Assembly (NCBI RefSeq): GCF_027943255.1
Contig: NC_072895.1
Coordinates: 87,236,001-87,300,000, forward strand
Origin: Anastrepha obliqua
Lineage: Eukaryota; Arthropoda; Insecta; Diptera; Tephritidae
DNA length: 64,000 nt
Direction: 5' to 3'
The position numbers were made by a program, and so were the translations under genes. This document shows, piece after piece, positions 1-11,109 of the stretch; position 1 is the first letter of the stretch, and each line of letters starts with the position of its first letter. The notes beneath the pieces are model-generated. The model was not told the origin of the DNA. It worked only from the letters and a program-made list of their open reading frames with translations, and made no database searches.

Positions 1-1714
1 CGACCGTTCCTTGTGAAAGGATTGCACCTAATGCTACGTTACTAGCATCTGTCGTAAGAATGAATTTTTTTTCAAAATCGGGGTATTGTAGTATCGGGTC
101 GTTTGACAACAGGTTCTTGCAGTGTTCGAAAGCTTTTATGTATTTTTCTGATAATGTTATTTTTCTACCTTTCTTGAGGCACTCCGTTAATGGTTTAGTG
201 ACATCAGCAAGACCTTTGATGAATTTCCTGTAATAACCTATCAGCCCGAGGAAACCCTTAATTTCCTTTTGGTTTTTTGGAATTGGGAAGTTCTTTATGG
301 CGTGTATTTTGTCAGGGTTTGGCTTTATTCCCTCAGTTGTTATTATATGACCTAAAAAGACTATTTCTTTTCGCAAGAATTCCGATTTATCGCACTGGAC
401 TTTGAAGTTGCATTCTCTAAGTTTTTCGAATACCTCTTTTATATTGAGTATATGTTCTTGCAACGACGTGGAAAATACAATGATATCGTCGAGATATACA
501 AGACAGTTTTTTCCTATTAAGCCTCTTAGCACGTGGTCCATGACCCTTTGAAAGGTTGAGGGAGCATTTTTCAACCCGAACGGCATTCTTTTATACTCGA
601 AGTGACCGCCTTCTACTGTGAATGCCGTTTTTTGTACGTGTTTTGGATCCATCTCTATCTGATGGAATCCGCTGGCTAAGTCCAACGTGGAAAAGTAGAA
701 GCATTTTCCTAATTTGTCTAATATTTCGGCAATGTTTGGGATCGGGTAACGATCTGAGACTGTTTTTTCATTTAGTTTGCGGTAGTCTATCACTAGTCGC
801 CATTTTTGTTTGCCGCTCGCGTCTTTTTTCTTGGGGACTACCCAAACGGGTGAACTCCAAGGGGAATAGCTGGGTTGGATTATGCCTTGATTGAGCATAT
901 CCTGAATTTGTTTGTTAACTTCCTCTTTATGAATGTGAGGGTACCTATACGACTTGGTATGTATGGGTATTTCATCATTGGTTACAATTCGGTGTTTAAT
1001 TTTGTTGGTGAAGGTCAGTTGCTGCCCTTCTTTATAAAATATATCTTCGTAACTTTTACAGAGTTCTATAAGTGCCTTTTTTTCTTCTGAATTTAAGTGA
1101 TCGGTTCTTATGATAGTTTGGATGTTTTTTTGTTCAGTTGGTTTTTGAAAGTTCCAGTTGTTTAGCTCTATATGGTCGGATGAAAAATATTTTTCGACTT
1201 TGAGGGGTTGTTCTAGTAGGATTTCGATATCTTCGTTATTGTTATTACATATTTCTACTGTACTAAACCAATTAGTTGCTTGATAAATACCTTCTGATAC
1301 GAATAGCCTTGGGTATAGTTCTGTTTTGTTGATAAGAATGTCGTTTGCTTGCCCTTCGATTTTGTTTCTGATGGCTCGCAACAATACTTGGCCGTAGGGT
1401 GTCCCATCGGTTCCTCTTATAAATTGCAGAATTTCTTCAACGTTAGTTATAAATTCGTGTAAAGAATTCGGGTTACCATCAAATTTTGGCAGATCTTTGA
1501 TCGCGTCCGGTATTTTCAAATTGTCATACAAATTTTTATATTGAGTAGGTTGCGGTGGAGAAACCGAGGAGGCACCCGTATTTGTATTTAGTTGTGGTAA
1601 ACTCATTGTATCAAAAGTAAATTTATCAACTTCGATATTTTCAGGTATTGATGTAAGACTTTTGTGTCTTTTTGGATACGGAAGAAAACTCAATCTTTTT
1701 TGTATTTTACTCAT
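1..1714 (-). CDS. Gag-Pol fusion polyprotein (partial): gag N-terminus joined to reverse transcriptase and RNase H
   Basis: The frame starts at the ATG at 1714-1712 and stays open for 571 codons to the window edge. Residues 1 to about 120 look like gypsy-group Gag (an LPKFDG motif near residue 75 opens the recognisable part). Around 1290-1340 the sequence changes directly to the region just upstream of reverse transcriptase, so most of Gag and the aspartic protease are missing yet the frame is kept. The RT then shows the expected blocks: a [11 protein letters not shown] motif, [15 protein letters not shown], and the catalytic YLDD at residues 407-410. [12 protein letters not shown] block marks the start of RNase H near residue 555. 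Without protease this copy could not mature its own polyprotein. The rest of pol lies outside the window. Confidence 0.88.
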   Translation of the reverse strand, partial: MSKIQKRLSFLPYPKRHKSLTSIPENIEVDKFTFDTMSLPQLNTNTGASSVSPPQPTQYKNLYDNLKIPDAIKDLPKFDGNPNSLHEFITNVEEILQFIRGTDGTPYGQVLLRAIRNKIEGQANDILINKTELYPRLFVSEGIYQATNWFSTVEICNNNNEDIEILLEQPLKVEKYFSSDHIELNNWNFQKPTEQKNIQTIIRTDHLNSEEKKALIELCKSYEDIFYKEGQQLTFTNKIKHRIVTNDEIPIHTKSYRYPHIHKEEVNKQIQDMLNQGIIQPSYSPWSSPVWVVPKKKDASGKQKWRLVIDYRKLNEKTVSDRYPIPNIAEILDKLGKCFYFSTLDLASGFHQIEMDPKHVQKTAFTVEGGHFEYKRMPFGLKNAPSTFQRVMDHVLRGLIGKNCLVYLDDIIVFSTSLQEHILNIKEVFEKLRECNFKVQCDKSEFLRKEIVFLGHIITTEGIKPNPDKIHAIKNFPIPKNQKEIKGFLGLIGYYRKFIKGLADVTKPLTECLKKGRKITLSEKYIKAFEHCKNLLSNDPILQYPDFEKKFILTTDASNVALGAILSQGTV

Positions 1715-2269
1715 TAAATAAAGTATCCTTTTATTTATTTATTTTTTTATTATTATTATTTTTTTTTTCACTTATTTTTTTTTCTTATATGCAATATATT
1801 TAAAATTTTTTGTATAGTTATATTCACCAAATTTCTTTATTTGCGTTCAAATTTTCTATTGTAGATAACAATCACGTATGTTTTTATATTGTATAAAAGT
1901 ATGTATGTTTTTTGTACAATTTGAACAAGAAAACAATAATTGACTTACATTAACCACGGGATCAGGGTTATCAGGAGCCTTGTTTCCATGATTAAGTTCT
2001 TCCTAGTCATAAGGAGTCAAAACTCCACGGTCTAAATGGATTTAAAGCGGTCCTCTGCAATGCTGATATGCCCTCAACAAAGTTCACTTTTATTGGTATG
2101 CCGCCAATTTGAGTGGAATATGGACGCTGATATAGTTGTTTGTCTGCAACCAATATGCCCTTGGTTTGCAGTACTTGTTGTTGATATGCCGTCAACAATC
2201 AAGTCACAATCACTTAATTCAGTTTTTTTACACTTTAAATTTATTTATTTAGGACCGTTGACCGAACTG
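1715..2269 (-). other. Leader (5' untranslated) region of the gypsy-type element
   Basis: This stretch lies between the primer binding site and the start codon of the element. It has a T-rich block (1725-1800 on the plus strand) and no credible ORF. The small ORFs at 2007-2198 and 2036-2359 cross it on both strands and show no family features. Confidence 0.6.
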
Positions 2270-2281
2270 CCGACTGCGCCA
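2270..2281 (-). other. Primer binding site of the LTR element (serine tRNA type)
   Basis: On the minus strand the bases read TGGCGCAGTCGG immediately downstream of the LTR. Elements of the 17.6/297 group carry this motif, complementary to the 3' end of a serine tRNA. Its place between LTR and leader fixes the element's orientation. Confidence 0.82.
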
Positions 2282-2649
2282 GTTATATTATCGCCCCGCA
2301 CCAATGTTAAAAAAAACAGCAAGTTTCTTTTCGACACCCAAATCACAAGTGTTTATTAATTGATTCTTAACTACTATTTATACATTTTATGCTTATTGAT
2401 AAGTATTACAATATTAAATTTGCTTAATACGCAATTTATTACATATAACCTAAATTCTATAGAAATATTATTACAGTAAATGATTAATAAGCTATATTAT
2501 TGCAATAAGTATTAAATTTCTTAATTTTAACCAATTATTGTTACGTCTGCATTTCCGGTGTTGATGACCGCTAGCTTCTTGCCCTTGGTGGCTTTTCTGG
2601 AGGTTGTCGAGTTGGTGTTGTTGTTGAGGTTGCGGTAGCGGCCGTAACT
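2281..2649 (-). repeat. 5' LTR of the gypsy-type element
   Basis: The inner edge is set by the primer binding site. The outer edge is inferred from short inverted termini: the plus strand begins AGTTAT and ends GTAACT, giving about 369 bp. On the minus strand it contains a TATA box (GTATAAATAG, 2374-2383) followed by AATAAA at 2356-2351, the expected U3-R order. Four to five bases outside (CGCG) could be the target duplication, but the partner copy is outside the window, so the outer edge is uncertain. Confidence 0.68.
2351..2383 (-). promoter_or_regulatory. LTR promoter TATA box and polyadenylation signal
   Basis: On the minus strand a TATA-box match (2383-2374) is followed within about 20 bases by AATAAA (2356-2351). 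Both lie inside the LTR, as expected for signals that start the genomic RNA at one LTR and end it in the other. Confidence 0.55.
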
Positions 2650-4283
2650 CGCGCATTCACGGTCCGACTCACTTTCCTTATTACAAATAACTCATCAGAT
2701 TATTCCGAAAAGGGAACAGGCCATGAAGGACTTTATCTATTCATCTATGGAATGTCAGAAAACCTCGAATGAAAAGTGAAATAAAAAATTTGAAATCACA
2801 CCGTGACGGCTGAAAAATCTAAGTTAACTTATTTTTGGGCTTTTATTTAAATTTATTATTTTTTCCAATCTGCGTTTCTGTGATTTTAGCCCATTCAATT
2901 ATATTTATACGTGTAAGCCGTGCGTGCACATATACATACATCCAAATGTAGTTTTAATTTTCTCTTTCTCGGTGAAGTTCGTATTGACCCAGTTCGCTTA
3001 TATTTGAATTTTAAATTCATTTTTAAATTGTAAGCAAATTATCTTGTTTACATAAATAATCAAGTAAACAAGTCGGCTGACCTTTGTCCACGGGCGCAAC
3101 CCTCCTTTGCTACCGAAAAGTACAACAAAGTGGACGCCTTTTATTAGGGGTTGCAACCGCCAATGAATATCCCTTGCGCGTTCATACCAGAAATTATTTT
3201 ATGCTCTGTCCACTCAACATCAATTGGTTGATCACTGGTCAGCGGTGTTGTACAACGACTGCAATCCACCTCATATTATTATTGCATTAATGGCTTAACT
3301 TGTTGCACCTCTGTTACTGTTGCTCAGATATTTATGTACAACATGCAATTGTAGCTAATAACAACAAAGATAAAAGTCACTTAATGGTCATCTGGTCATT
3401 CAGGCAGTCAATTCAATTCGAATGAGTAATTTGTGCGCGACCCTTCAATTGAATTCATTGACCATCGCCGCTGTATCCTTTTCTCGTTCGACTTATTTCC
3501 CTTGCGGTCAATTTCATTATTTCCGGTTTTCATGACAACCCCACTGTTGCTGTGCAGGCTTAAGTGGTCATTTCCGTGCGAAAATGCATTTTAGGTAAAA
3601 TAAAAATGACCGTCTCTTATGGCTATTCCCCATACTTTGAGATGAAGCGTGTCCTTATGGGAAATGTTCAACAAATAGGCGTGTAATTGCTCGAGGGTCA
3701 AGCGTGCCACAATCTGTTTGGTTTTTTTTCTGCCGCTGTTGTTGTTACTTGTGCATTTGTATTTATATCTTCAGAGGTGGACAAGCGTGACAATAAGCCG
3801 ATTGAGAGTGATTGGGGTTCTGATTTATGGATTTATTGTAGATTTTATTGGAATTGTATTTATTGTTTTTTTTAAGATAAGCTGTCATGTGGATGTATTT
3901 ATTGAATTTTCATTTATAATATTAAAAACACCTTTGGTGTAAAAAATATAACATATAAATTGTTTTTGTACCTTGCCATAATTCGATGAAATTTAGCCTA
4001 TTTCGTCAGACGGCTTAAGCTCTTTAATATTCTTTCTTAGTCAACTGCGTTAGGTGGCTCTTTTTGAATCAGGTTTGGTGCTGCATTGGATATAAAAAGT
4101 ATAAAACGAAAATTGTTTGAAGAGGCCTGAGTGTATTTCTGTCCCAATAGAACTTTTCATAAAGAGGACTTCTTTTTTGGGGTCGGCTGTGTGGCGCATA
4201 GATGCTATCTTGATTTGTATTCTTGTAATATTTGGTGATTTTATGTTGTTTCAGAATATGAAGTAAGTTATGATTACAAAATA
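2650..4283. other. Intergenic spacer, no recognised gene
   Basis: AT-rich sequence without family-like ORFs. The small open frames near 3084-3290 and 3687-3942 have no recognisable motif. No repeat boundaries were found. Confidence 0.5.
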
Positions 4284-4541
4284 CAAAGTGGCACAAAATT
4301 AATCACCCTATCGAAAGTGGCTATAATTTTTGCAAAGTGCAGCAATCATATTTAACACTTATGAGGTTGACAGAGGTAAAAAAAAATTTCCATTACTCAA
4401 AATAATTCTTTTATGTATATTAATAAAAAATAATAAAAACTAACAAAAATAATAATATTTTTAATTAATGAAAAATAATTTTTTTATTTAATAAACAAGT
4501 GATTTGAAAACCAAATTGATGACTAATTTTGCGCCACCTTG
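4284..4541. mobile_element. Short inverted-repeat element (MITE) of mariner type
   Basis: The left end reads CAAAGTGGCACAAAATTAAT. The right end, on the opposite strand, reads CAAGGTGGCGCAAAATTAGT. The interior of about 210 bp is AT-rich and non-coding. The same terminal sequence occurs at 8107 on a fragment next to a mariner transposase tail, so this is likely a non-autonomous derivative of that family. TA precedes the left end; the right flank is TG, a decayed target site. Confidence 0.72.
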
Positions 4542-4682
4542 TGCAATGACGGTTGCGGCGCTTAGAAAAAATATCAGCAAAGGTCAAATGGTATAAAAAT
4601 ATAAAACCTCAGCAACGAAAGCTAGACCATGGCTGGTTTCTCTTAAAAATGCCATAAATGCCTCCTCTCTCACAAACTCAGA

Positions 4683-5262
4683 CTAGTCACGCTGGCACGC
4701 ACTGTCGGACTGGAGATCAACATTGCCCAGACCAAAGCTATTAAAGGCAACCGCAATAAAACAAGACATATAATGGTTGACGGGTAACCGGTGGAATCTG
4801 TCGACAGCTTTTGCTACCTCGGCTGCACTATCATGGCAGACGGCGGAGCAAATGAAGATGTCGACCCCTGCCGAATGCATACAGTATGGACGAGTTCACA
4901 AATCTCCAGGCGCTCTAAGCTGCGAATATTCAGGTGAAGTGTAAAGTCAGTATTATTGTACGGAAATGAAACATGCTGGTCTCTAACACCATCACACAGA
5001 GGCTACAATATTTTGTCAACAAATGCCTCCGAATCATCTGTAGAATATTCTGGCCGAACACCATCAGCAACGACGCGCTGTGGAAATCAAACGCAGAAAG
5101 AGGCGATTGACATACGCTTAAAAAGCCACCAGATAGCATCACGAGAATGGGACTAGAATCCACAAGACGGCAGAGATCGCGGTCGGCCAAAGAATACTTG
5201 GAGAAGATGGGGACGGCAAAAAAACAACAACCCAGAACCGTGTATGATGGAAGAGGTTCTAT
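4683..5262 (+). pseudogene. Reverse transcriptase C-terminal remnant of an RTE-like non-LTR retrotransposon
   Basis: Pieces in different frames match the post-catalytic part of a non-LTR RT: GLEINIAKTKAI, then FCYLGCTIMADGG, then VNKCLRIICRIFWPNTISNDALW, then the basic tail. Frameshifts and stops break it. The same protein type, less broken, occurs at 47335-47904. Endonuclease and catalytic RT blocks are absent, so it is a 5'-truncated dead copy. Confidence 0.72.
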
Positions 5263-5407
5263 GCTTCCAAGCTGAGTGAACAAAAATAAAAAACACCTTC
5301 CGTTTAATTGTGGAATATAACTTCATTCAAGCCTCAGATGGTCCTGTGATGATGTCAACTTTTGTCAACTAATTTTTCCATTAGATATCGAATTGTTTTC
5401 GTCCTGC

Positions 5408-5640
5408 TTAGTCATTTAAGAAGGTAACGCATAGGGGAACTTTCGCTCCCTCAAGTCTGGCTTGTTGCTGCTTTGGTGTGCGGGCATGCGTCTTTTGGAT
5501 CTTGTAAGGCTTGACTTTGAGATAATTTTTCAGTATGCTGCGGATGCTACGGTCAGATATTGTCAGTTCTTTCGCTTCGTCGGGGATTTCGCTCAAGTTG
5601 CTTCTGCACGTTTTGAACCATTTCACGTGACGTTACAGTC
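5408..5640 (-). pseudogene. Mariner-type transposase N-terminal fragment
   Basis: On the minus strand a 72-residue open piece contains ISDRSIRSILKNYLKVKPYKIQK. This resembles the second helix-turn-helix and linker of Tc1/mariner transposases. The catalytic domain is absent and no terminal inverted repeats could be placed. Confidence 0.6.
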
Positions 5641-5932
5641 TTTTGCAGTAATGGTGGGATAAACTAAAACTTGATTTACTTTAAGGTGCTTGAGCTCACA
5701 AACAATCACTACTTTTTTATGAAAATTATGGTTCATCCTACAGCAAAAACCATATGAGTAGACGTTTCAAATGCTCTACAAAATTTGTAAAAGTTTTCAA
5801 AATTTCATCAAAATTTACAATTTTTTAAACAGAACATTTAGAATTGTTCTGGGAATGGAATTTTATAGGCCTATTGAATTTTAGTAATAACAAAGTGCAA
5901 ATTTATATATATACAATATATACAGGGTGACC

Positions 5933-6490
5933 GACGGGAATCTGACGTTTTTGGGATGGCTAGTACTCTGCCGGTGAGAGGAGTAGGGAGGCGAATTACA
6001 AGCCAGTAATCTCGCCATTCGATGCCGTTTCAGTAGCTATGGAGCGGTGGACGGTTGAACATCGCATGTTTGCGTATGACGCATTTGTGCAGAATGGCGG
6101 GTCTGTTATTACCGTGCAGCGACTTTTTTGTGTGCGTTTCAATCGTGGGCGTCGTGGAACCGTTCCGCAACACGATTCTCAGTTGGGTTCATAATCTACG
6201 AACAACAGGATCTATTGTGAAAAAGAAGCCACCAGGTCCGACTAAGACAGCAAGAATACCAGACAACCAACCAGACTGATGACTCGTGTGATGGCCAATT
6301 TTTGGAGAAGGCTGGAAAACTGCATTCAGGAGGATGGGCACCACTTACCTGACGTAATTTTTCACAAATAATATTCATCTTCAAATGGCATGTCATGACA
6401 AAGAATTTTGTGTATTAAAATAAAATATTTCATTTAAAATAACTGTGTACTGTTCATTTCAAAAACGTCAGATTCCCATCGGTCACCCTG
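5933..6490 (+). mobile_element. Internally deleted mariner element with 30-bp terminal inverted repeats
   Basis: The left end CAGGGTGACCGACGGGAATC and the inverted right end differ at one position in the first 20 and match for about 30 bases. TA flanks both ends (5931-5932 and 6491-6492). At 558 bp it is under half the usual 1.3 kb. It keeps both ends of a transposase gene and lacks the catalytic middle, so it is non-autonomous. Confidence 0.88.
6037..6373 (+). pseudogene. Mariner transposase remnant: N-terminal HTH joined to C-terminal tail
   Basis: Starting at ATG 6037 the frame reads MERWTVEHRMFAYDAFVQNGG, the typical DUF4817-like DNA-binding start of this group. A frameshift near 6175 leads into a WVHNLRTTGSIVKKKPPGP linker. 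The sequence then jumps to a C-terminal tail (MTRVMANFWRRLE to VIFHK, stop near 6370). The DDD catalytic core is deleted. Confidence 0.75.
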
Positions 6491-6500
6491 TATATAAGTA

Positions 6501-7004
6501 AAGGGTGATTTTTTAGCTATTATCTTTTTAAACAGTTGGTTTAAACAGCTGACGCACGTTTCGTGTTTTATTTCACTGTCAAACATCTTCAGTTTGGTCT
6601 ATAGTTTAGATCGGTGAACATTTTTTTTCCCGTTCGGGACCTGTCAATTGGCCACCCAGATCGTTCGATATAACGCCTTTAGATTATTTTTTGTGGGGCT
6701 ATGTTAAAGCTCATATCTATTCAGACAAGCCTGCTTCAATGAACGCATTGGAAGACAACATTAAAGCATTTATATGTGAGATACCGGCCGAAACATTGGA
6801 AAGAGTATGCCAAAATTGGACTAAGCGGATGGACCAATTGAAGCGCAGTCGCGGTCAACATTTGCATGAAATAAATGAAATAATCTTCAAACATTAAATT
6901 ATATGGACTGTACTGTCGATTTAAATACAAATTTCATGCATTTTTCTAAATTTTAGGTGTGTTTTTTTGAAAAACTTTCCTATAGCTCTTGAAAAATCAC
7001 CCTT
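6501..7004 (+). mobile_element. Second deleted mariner element, different family, next to the first
   Basis: The ends read AAGGGTGATTTTTTAGCTAT on the left and AAGGGTGATTTTTCAAGAGC inverted on the right, each flanked by TA (6499-6500 and 7005-7006). Length is 504 bp. Only the C-terminal third of the transposase remains. It starts ten bases after the end of the 5933-6490 element. Confidence 0.85.
6640..6897 (+). pseudogene. Mariner transposase C-terminal third
   Basis: An open frame of about 85 codons begins with WPPRSFDITPLDYFLWGYVK, which holds the third catalytic aspartate region. It continues through ALEDNIKAFICEIPAETLERVCQNW to RSRGQHLHEI and a stop. The upstream catalytic residues and DNA-binding domain are gone. 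The C-terminal frame itself is still open. Confidence 0.82.
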
Positions 7005-7589
7005 TATAAGGTTTTTTCTAACTCCCTATGCAACATAGAGCGCCAAATTTTACTAACCCTAGATTTGAAGCGAGTCTGTCAGAGACAGGCTGTCAATACA
7101 ACCAGCAATGTTCGGCTTCGGTGTTACAAATAATTCTAACTCTGGATTCGTAATTACTTCCTGCGCTTTTTCGAAACAGGGAAGCGAATACTATTCGAAA
7201 ATTCTTCTGCATCTTATTTTGCTCAAACAAAGGATTGAGAGGTTATAATACCACATTTTACGATCAACCTGTAGAGGAGACGAGTTCATTTTAGACGGAA
7301 AACAAATCGAAACAATCGGTTGAAACTTATTTCGGCACGGAAAAAAATTATTGTCATATATGGTTTCTATTTATGCATGATCAGAAGAAGGAGAGTGTGA
7401 TTTTATTTCACATTTTCTATATTAGCGTTTTTGTCTACTTTATTTTTTCCTAATCAAATTTCCCACGATTTTAATTTTACATATCTATCTTTATTTTTTC
7501 CACAATGATGGCTAGCTTTTGAACAAATCTATAAGTTCCTCAATGAATGGTTTGCTTAATGTTGCCATTTGTCTGCCCATGTGCACATT

Positions 7590-7998
7590 TCAAAATAAAT
7601 GAGAAAAATCGGAGTTGACGATGACTTGACCGAGCTTCATAACGTCCACACAATGGCTCTCAAATTCACCAGAAGCGAATTCGATAGATTATGCTCTTTG
7701 GGCCATTTTAGAGAGCAAGGTCCGAACTAAAAGACTTACCAGTTTCGAGGCGCTAAAAACAGCCATTGCCGCGAGTGGGCCGAAATACCTGCAAGTCACG
7801 TTCGGGCAGTTTGCGATTCGTTTCTGGACCGTCTCAAGGCCATAGTCAAGGCAAAAGATGGTCACATCGAGTAAAAGTGAATTGATTCTTAATTTTGTAC
7901 TATTTTCACACATTTTTTACTTTGAATTGAATGCAAGTAATTTTCCAAATTAAATTTATTGCCCTTTTAATTGGTTACACTTCGAGTGCCGGACCCTG
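7590..7998 (+). mobile_element. 3' part of a Tc1/mariner element
   Basis: The right end is the terminal repeat ACTTCGAGTGCCGGACCCTG followed by TA. It is identical to the end at 36716-36735. The coding part (7625-7875) matches, with frame breaks, the C-terminal transposase region at 32740-32990 on the other strand, including the block read as KIPASHIPAACDSFLDPLKAIIKAK there. The 5' half and left terminal repeat are missing. Confidence 0.75.
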
Positions 7999-8106
7999 TA
8001 TATACATATGAGAAGCAATCGTAGTGGTACGATGTAATAATAGTTGGGAAAGTATACTTTACCTTAACGGCAGAGCGGCAAATACCGGGTATTTGCTAGT
8101 TTTATA

Positions 8107-8520
8107 CAAGCTGGCGCAAAATTAATCATCAATTTTGTTTTTGAATAACTTTTTTACTAAGTAAAAAAAATTATAATATAATTTTGAGCGATAGAAATCC
8201 TTACTTGAGGGTGCAAAATTAATAATGAATATAAAGGGTCCACCATATAACTTTATAATTTTAAATGCTATAAAAAAGAAACTACTCAATATTTTTCCAA
8301 ACTGTTTTTTTTATTTTGAAGTACAATCCTTCCTTTGAAGTACTTCATTCATATGGCTGCCTCGGCTAGCCATGCACCATCCCATACGATCGGTCCAATT
8401 TTTCAACACATTTTTATGACATCGCGTATGTTGGTCTTCAGTGCATCAATTGTTGCTGGTTTGTTGGCATAACACTGGTCTTTGACGGCACCCCAAAGAT
8501 AATAATCGTCATAAAAGTAA
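8107..8520 (-). mobile_element. Mariner relics: terminal repeat fragment plus transposase 3' fragment
   Basis: At 8107 the terminal repeat CAAGCTGGCGCAAAATTAAT follows TA. Near 8207 a second, diverged copy of the same end appears in the same orientation. On the minus strand from 8520 a broken transposase tail reads DDYYLWGAVKDQCYANKPATIDALKTNI, then stops and frameshifts. Two same-orientation ends suggest one copy inserted beside or into a relative. The block links the 4284-4541 MITE to a coding mariner family. Confidence 0.65.
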
Positions 8521-11109
8521 TATAAAATATTGTTTTTCGATTTTTTCTTAGATTTTCGTTTTATGGGGGCTTTTTGGGGTTCTATAAAAAATAGTTAATA
8601 CAAAAAAATTAATTATTTCATAATTGGTTGTTATTCCCTGACCAATTATGAAGAGAAACTGAGGTATCCGGTTAAAATATATTCATTTTCCAGGTTTTTA
8701 CATGAAATCTACGAAAAAGTATTTTTTTCCCATGCAAAATACATGGGATATTTCAAAGCCCCGGCGGCACCATTAAATATGGTCTGATTAAAAAAAAAAA
8801 ATACGGGTCTTTTTATTTTTCATTCTTTACCATTATGGGGGGCGGCAGCATAAAAATTTTAATATAAATTTTTTCCCATGCATTTTTGGACCACCCTAAT
8901 CCATATACTCTGAAGTTGTTATACGACTGGTGCGTTCGCAGTTGGAATACGCCGTCATTGATTGTGATTGACTCCCCATTGCTACTCGAGAAAATTAATT
9001 TCAATATTCCTCAGCGAAGCTTACGGAATCCTGAAGTTTTCTGGTTAGGAATGGTAAGAACGAATTATGCTTCCAATTCTCCGATTTCTAGAACTAAGAG
9101 AATTTCATTCGCCTATAAATTTAATTGGCCTAGATTTTTCTTCACAAATAACCACTTCAAATCGGTACTAAATTGTTGAACTAAATTTTAAATGTAATTT
9201 TTTTCTTTCACTCATTACAATGAAACTAGTAAATTATAAGGTTGGTTTAGTTTTGATTAAATTATTTAGCATTAATTTTTTTTTCACAGCCTGTAAGAAA
9301 TAAATAAATAAGTACCTTTTAAGATAAATTCCGAAATAAGCCACTCAAGTAATACACAAAGCGAAAATCCCGCTCCAAATGTTCCATAGATTTATTATTT
9401 GCAGACGCATTTTACACTCCATTCATTAACAAACACTTGGGCTGCTACATATCAACATATACATGCATACACATTTATGTACTCACCTACCACTTTGTAG
9501 GCGAAAGACACCTACTTTTCTAGTTCAGCGATTCTCTGAAGCCTATACAGGTACACACATACATAGATAAACAAGAGGAACACATGCTGCCACAAAAGAA
9601 GTGCATATCCTTTAGCGTTAAATTGCTGGCTCCTGCAGCAAACACACACCCGCACACATGCATGACGCTTAAGTGTGAAAATATTCACCGCATAAGTGCA
9701 GTTGAAGGAGCGAACATTTATGTTTTTTGTGCTGCATGCAGTGAGCAGCTGCAAGACGACAGCTTTTATCCCTAATAGTCCTTTATTACACGACAGTGAC
9801 GACAACAAATGGGCAGAGCAGTGCACAAAGGTCCCTTGCATAAATACACTCACACACATAAGCATTTGCCATTCTGCCAACGAGGATTAAAGAGTGCAAC
9901 CACATTGCATCCTTTTGGTGGCTGTACGGATATTGTTGTTGTTGCTGTTGTGCTTGCATATGCATAGCGTGCATGCATCCTTGCCAACTGCAGCGTTCAG
10001 TGATTGCCTTGTTTGTTGTTTTTTGCTCTAATTTGCACTTGAATGGGATGTGCGCGGGCTGGGAATGAAGCAAAGCGAAGTAAAGCAAAGGAAGGATATG
10101 AATGAGCATACGAAGAGGAAGTGTCGAAGTGGCGGCGCTGCTGTCTAATGCATGAATATGCTCCACACATACAAAGACGCGTGTAAATGTTTGTTATTTG
10201 TTGCAAGCAGTGCAGTGGAAATTGCATGCCACATCAAGGACCTTCCGAGTGTGTAAGGTCAGGCATGACAGCAGCTTGCAGGGGCGCCTGAATAGGCTTT
10301 GCACGTACATCATTTTTGCATTTAGTGAATGTAAATGTGTTTCTGTGTGGGTGTGTGTGTATGTGTGTTTGTATGTGTGCATATATGCCTGCATATTCGC
10401 CTTTTCGCTCAATGTGACTGTTGAATGCAAGTGCATATTCATTATTTACGCTCGAGTGGCAGCACTTATGGCCTTGATTTTTGATTTAAAATTTTCCATG
10501 CCATTATTTTTGTTTTGTTCACCGCTTTTGCACTGAATTTTTTCGCACTTCAACATAAAAGGAGCAACAGCGTCCATTCTTATTCACTTATCCGGCTGCA
10601 TTGAGTGCATGCAACAAGTTGTGTTGCGCTTTTGTGGCACACTCCCATGCACATACAAACACACATGCATATTTTGAAAGTATGCGTACATATGGGTTAA
10701 TATAAAGGCTGTTGTATGAGAATAATGGATGTTTATTTGCTTGAATGTCGCTTGAAATCTTACACTAAATTTTGATATGCTTACATATGTATATGTGTGT
10801 GTGTGTGTTCCATACGTAAAAATATTTAAAGTAAACTTAACATAGATTAATGGTAAGGTAAGTATGAATTTAATAATTGTAGTTGTAATGAGTATGAATA
10901 AAATAAATTAATAATAAATAGTTTAACTTTTACCTAGTAAGGATTTGCCATGGGCTGGCCCAAAGTTCCACATTGTTTAATATACACAAGATTATGAAGC
11001 CAATACAACTTTGAAATGTGACGAATAAAGAGTTAGACATTTTTGAGATTTGCTCTGCGAAATATGAAATATGGATACTCTATGTAAAGTGGGAGTGTTA
11101 TCTTGGAGA
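8521..11109. other. Spacer with dipteran-like low-complexity DNA
   Basis: No gene is supported. From about 9400 the sequence becomes less AT-rich, with CA/TG runs (9640-9660 and 10335-10385) and GTTGTTGTT/GCTGTTG motifs near 9930. This texture is typical of unique fly intergenic or intronic DNA. ORFs of 60-126 codons lie on both strands at 9512-10536, overlap one another, and have no recognisable domains. Confidence 0.45.

Larger units (their letters stand above)
1..2649 (-). mobile_element. Gypsy-type (17.6/297-like) LTR retrotransposon, internally deleted, cut by window edge
   Basis: Seen: on the minus strand an LTR-like block (2281-2649) is followed by a tRNA-type primer binding site, a leader of about 550 bp and a long open frame that runs off the left edge. 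The frame carries gag-like sequence and then reverse transcriptase and the start of RNase H. Protease and most of gag are absent, so this copy is deleted. The second LTR should lie left of the window. Known: 17.6/297-group elements use a serine tRNA primer and have this gene order. Inference: the undamaged frame suggests a fairly recent or selectively carried deletion derivative. Confidence 0.88.
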
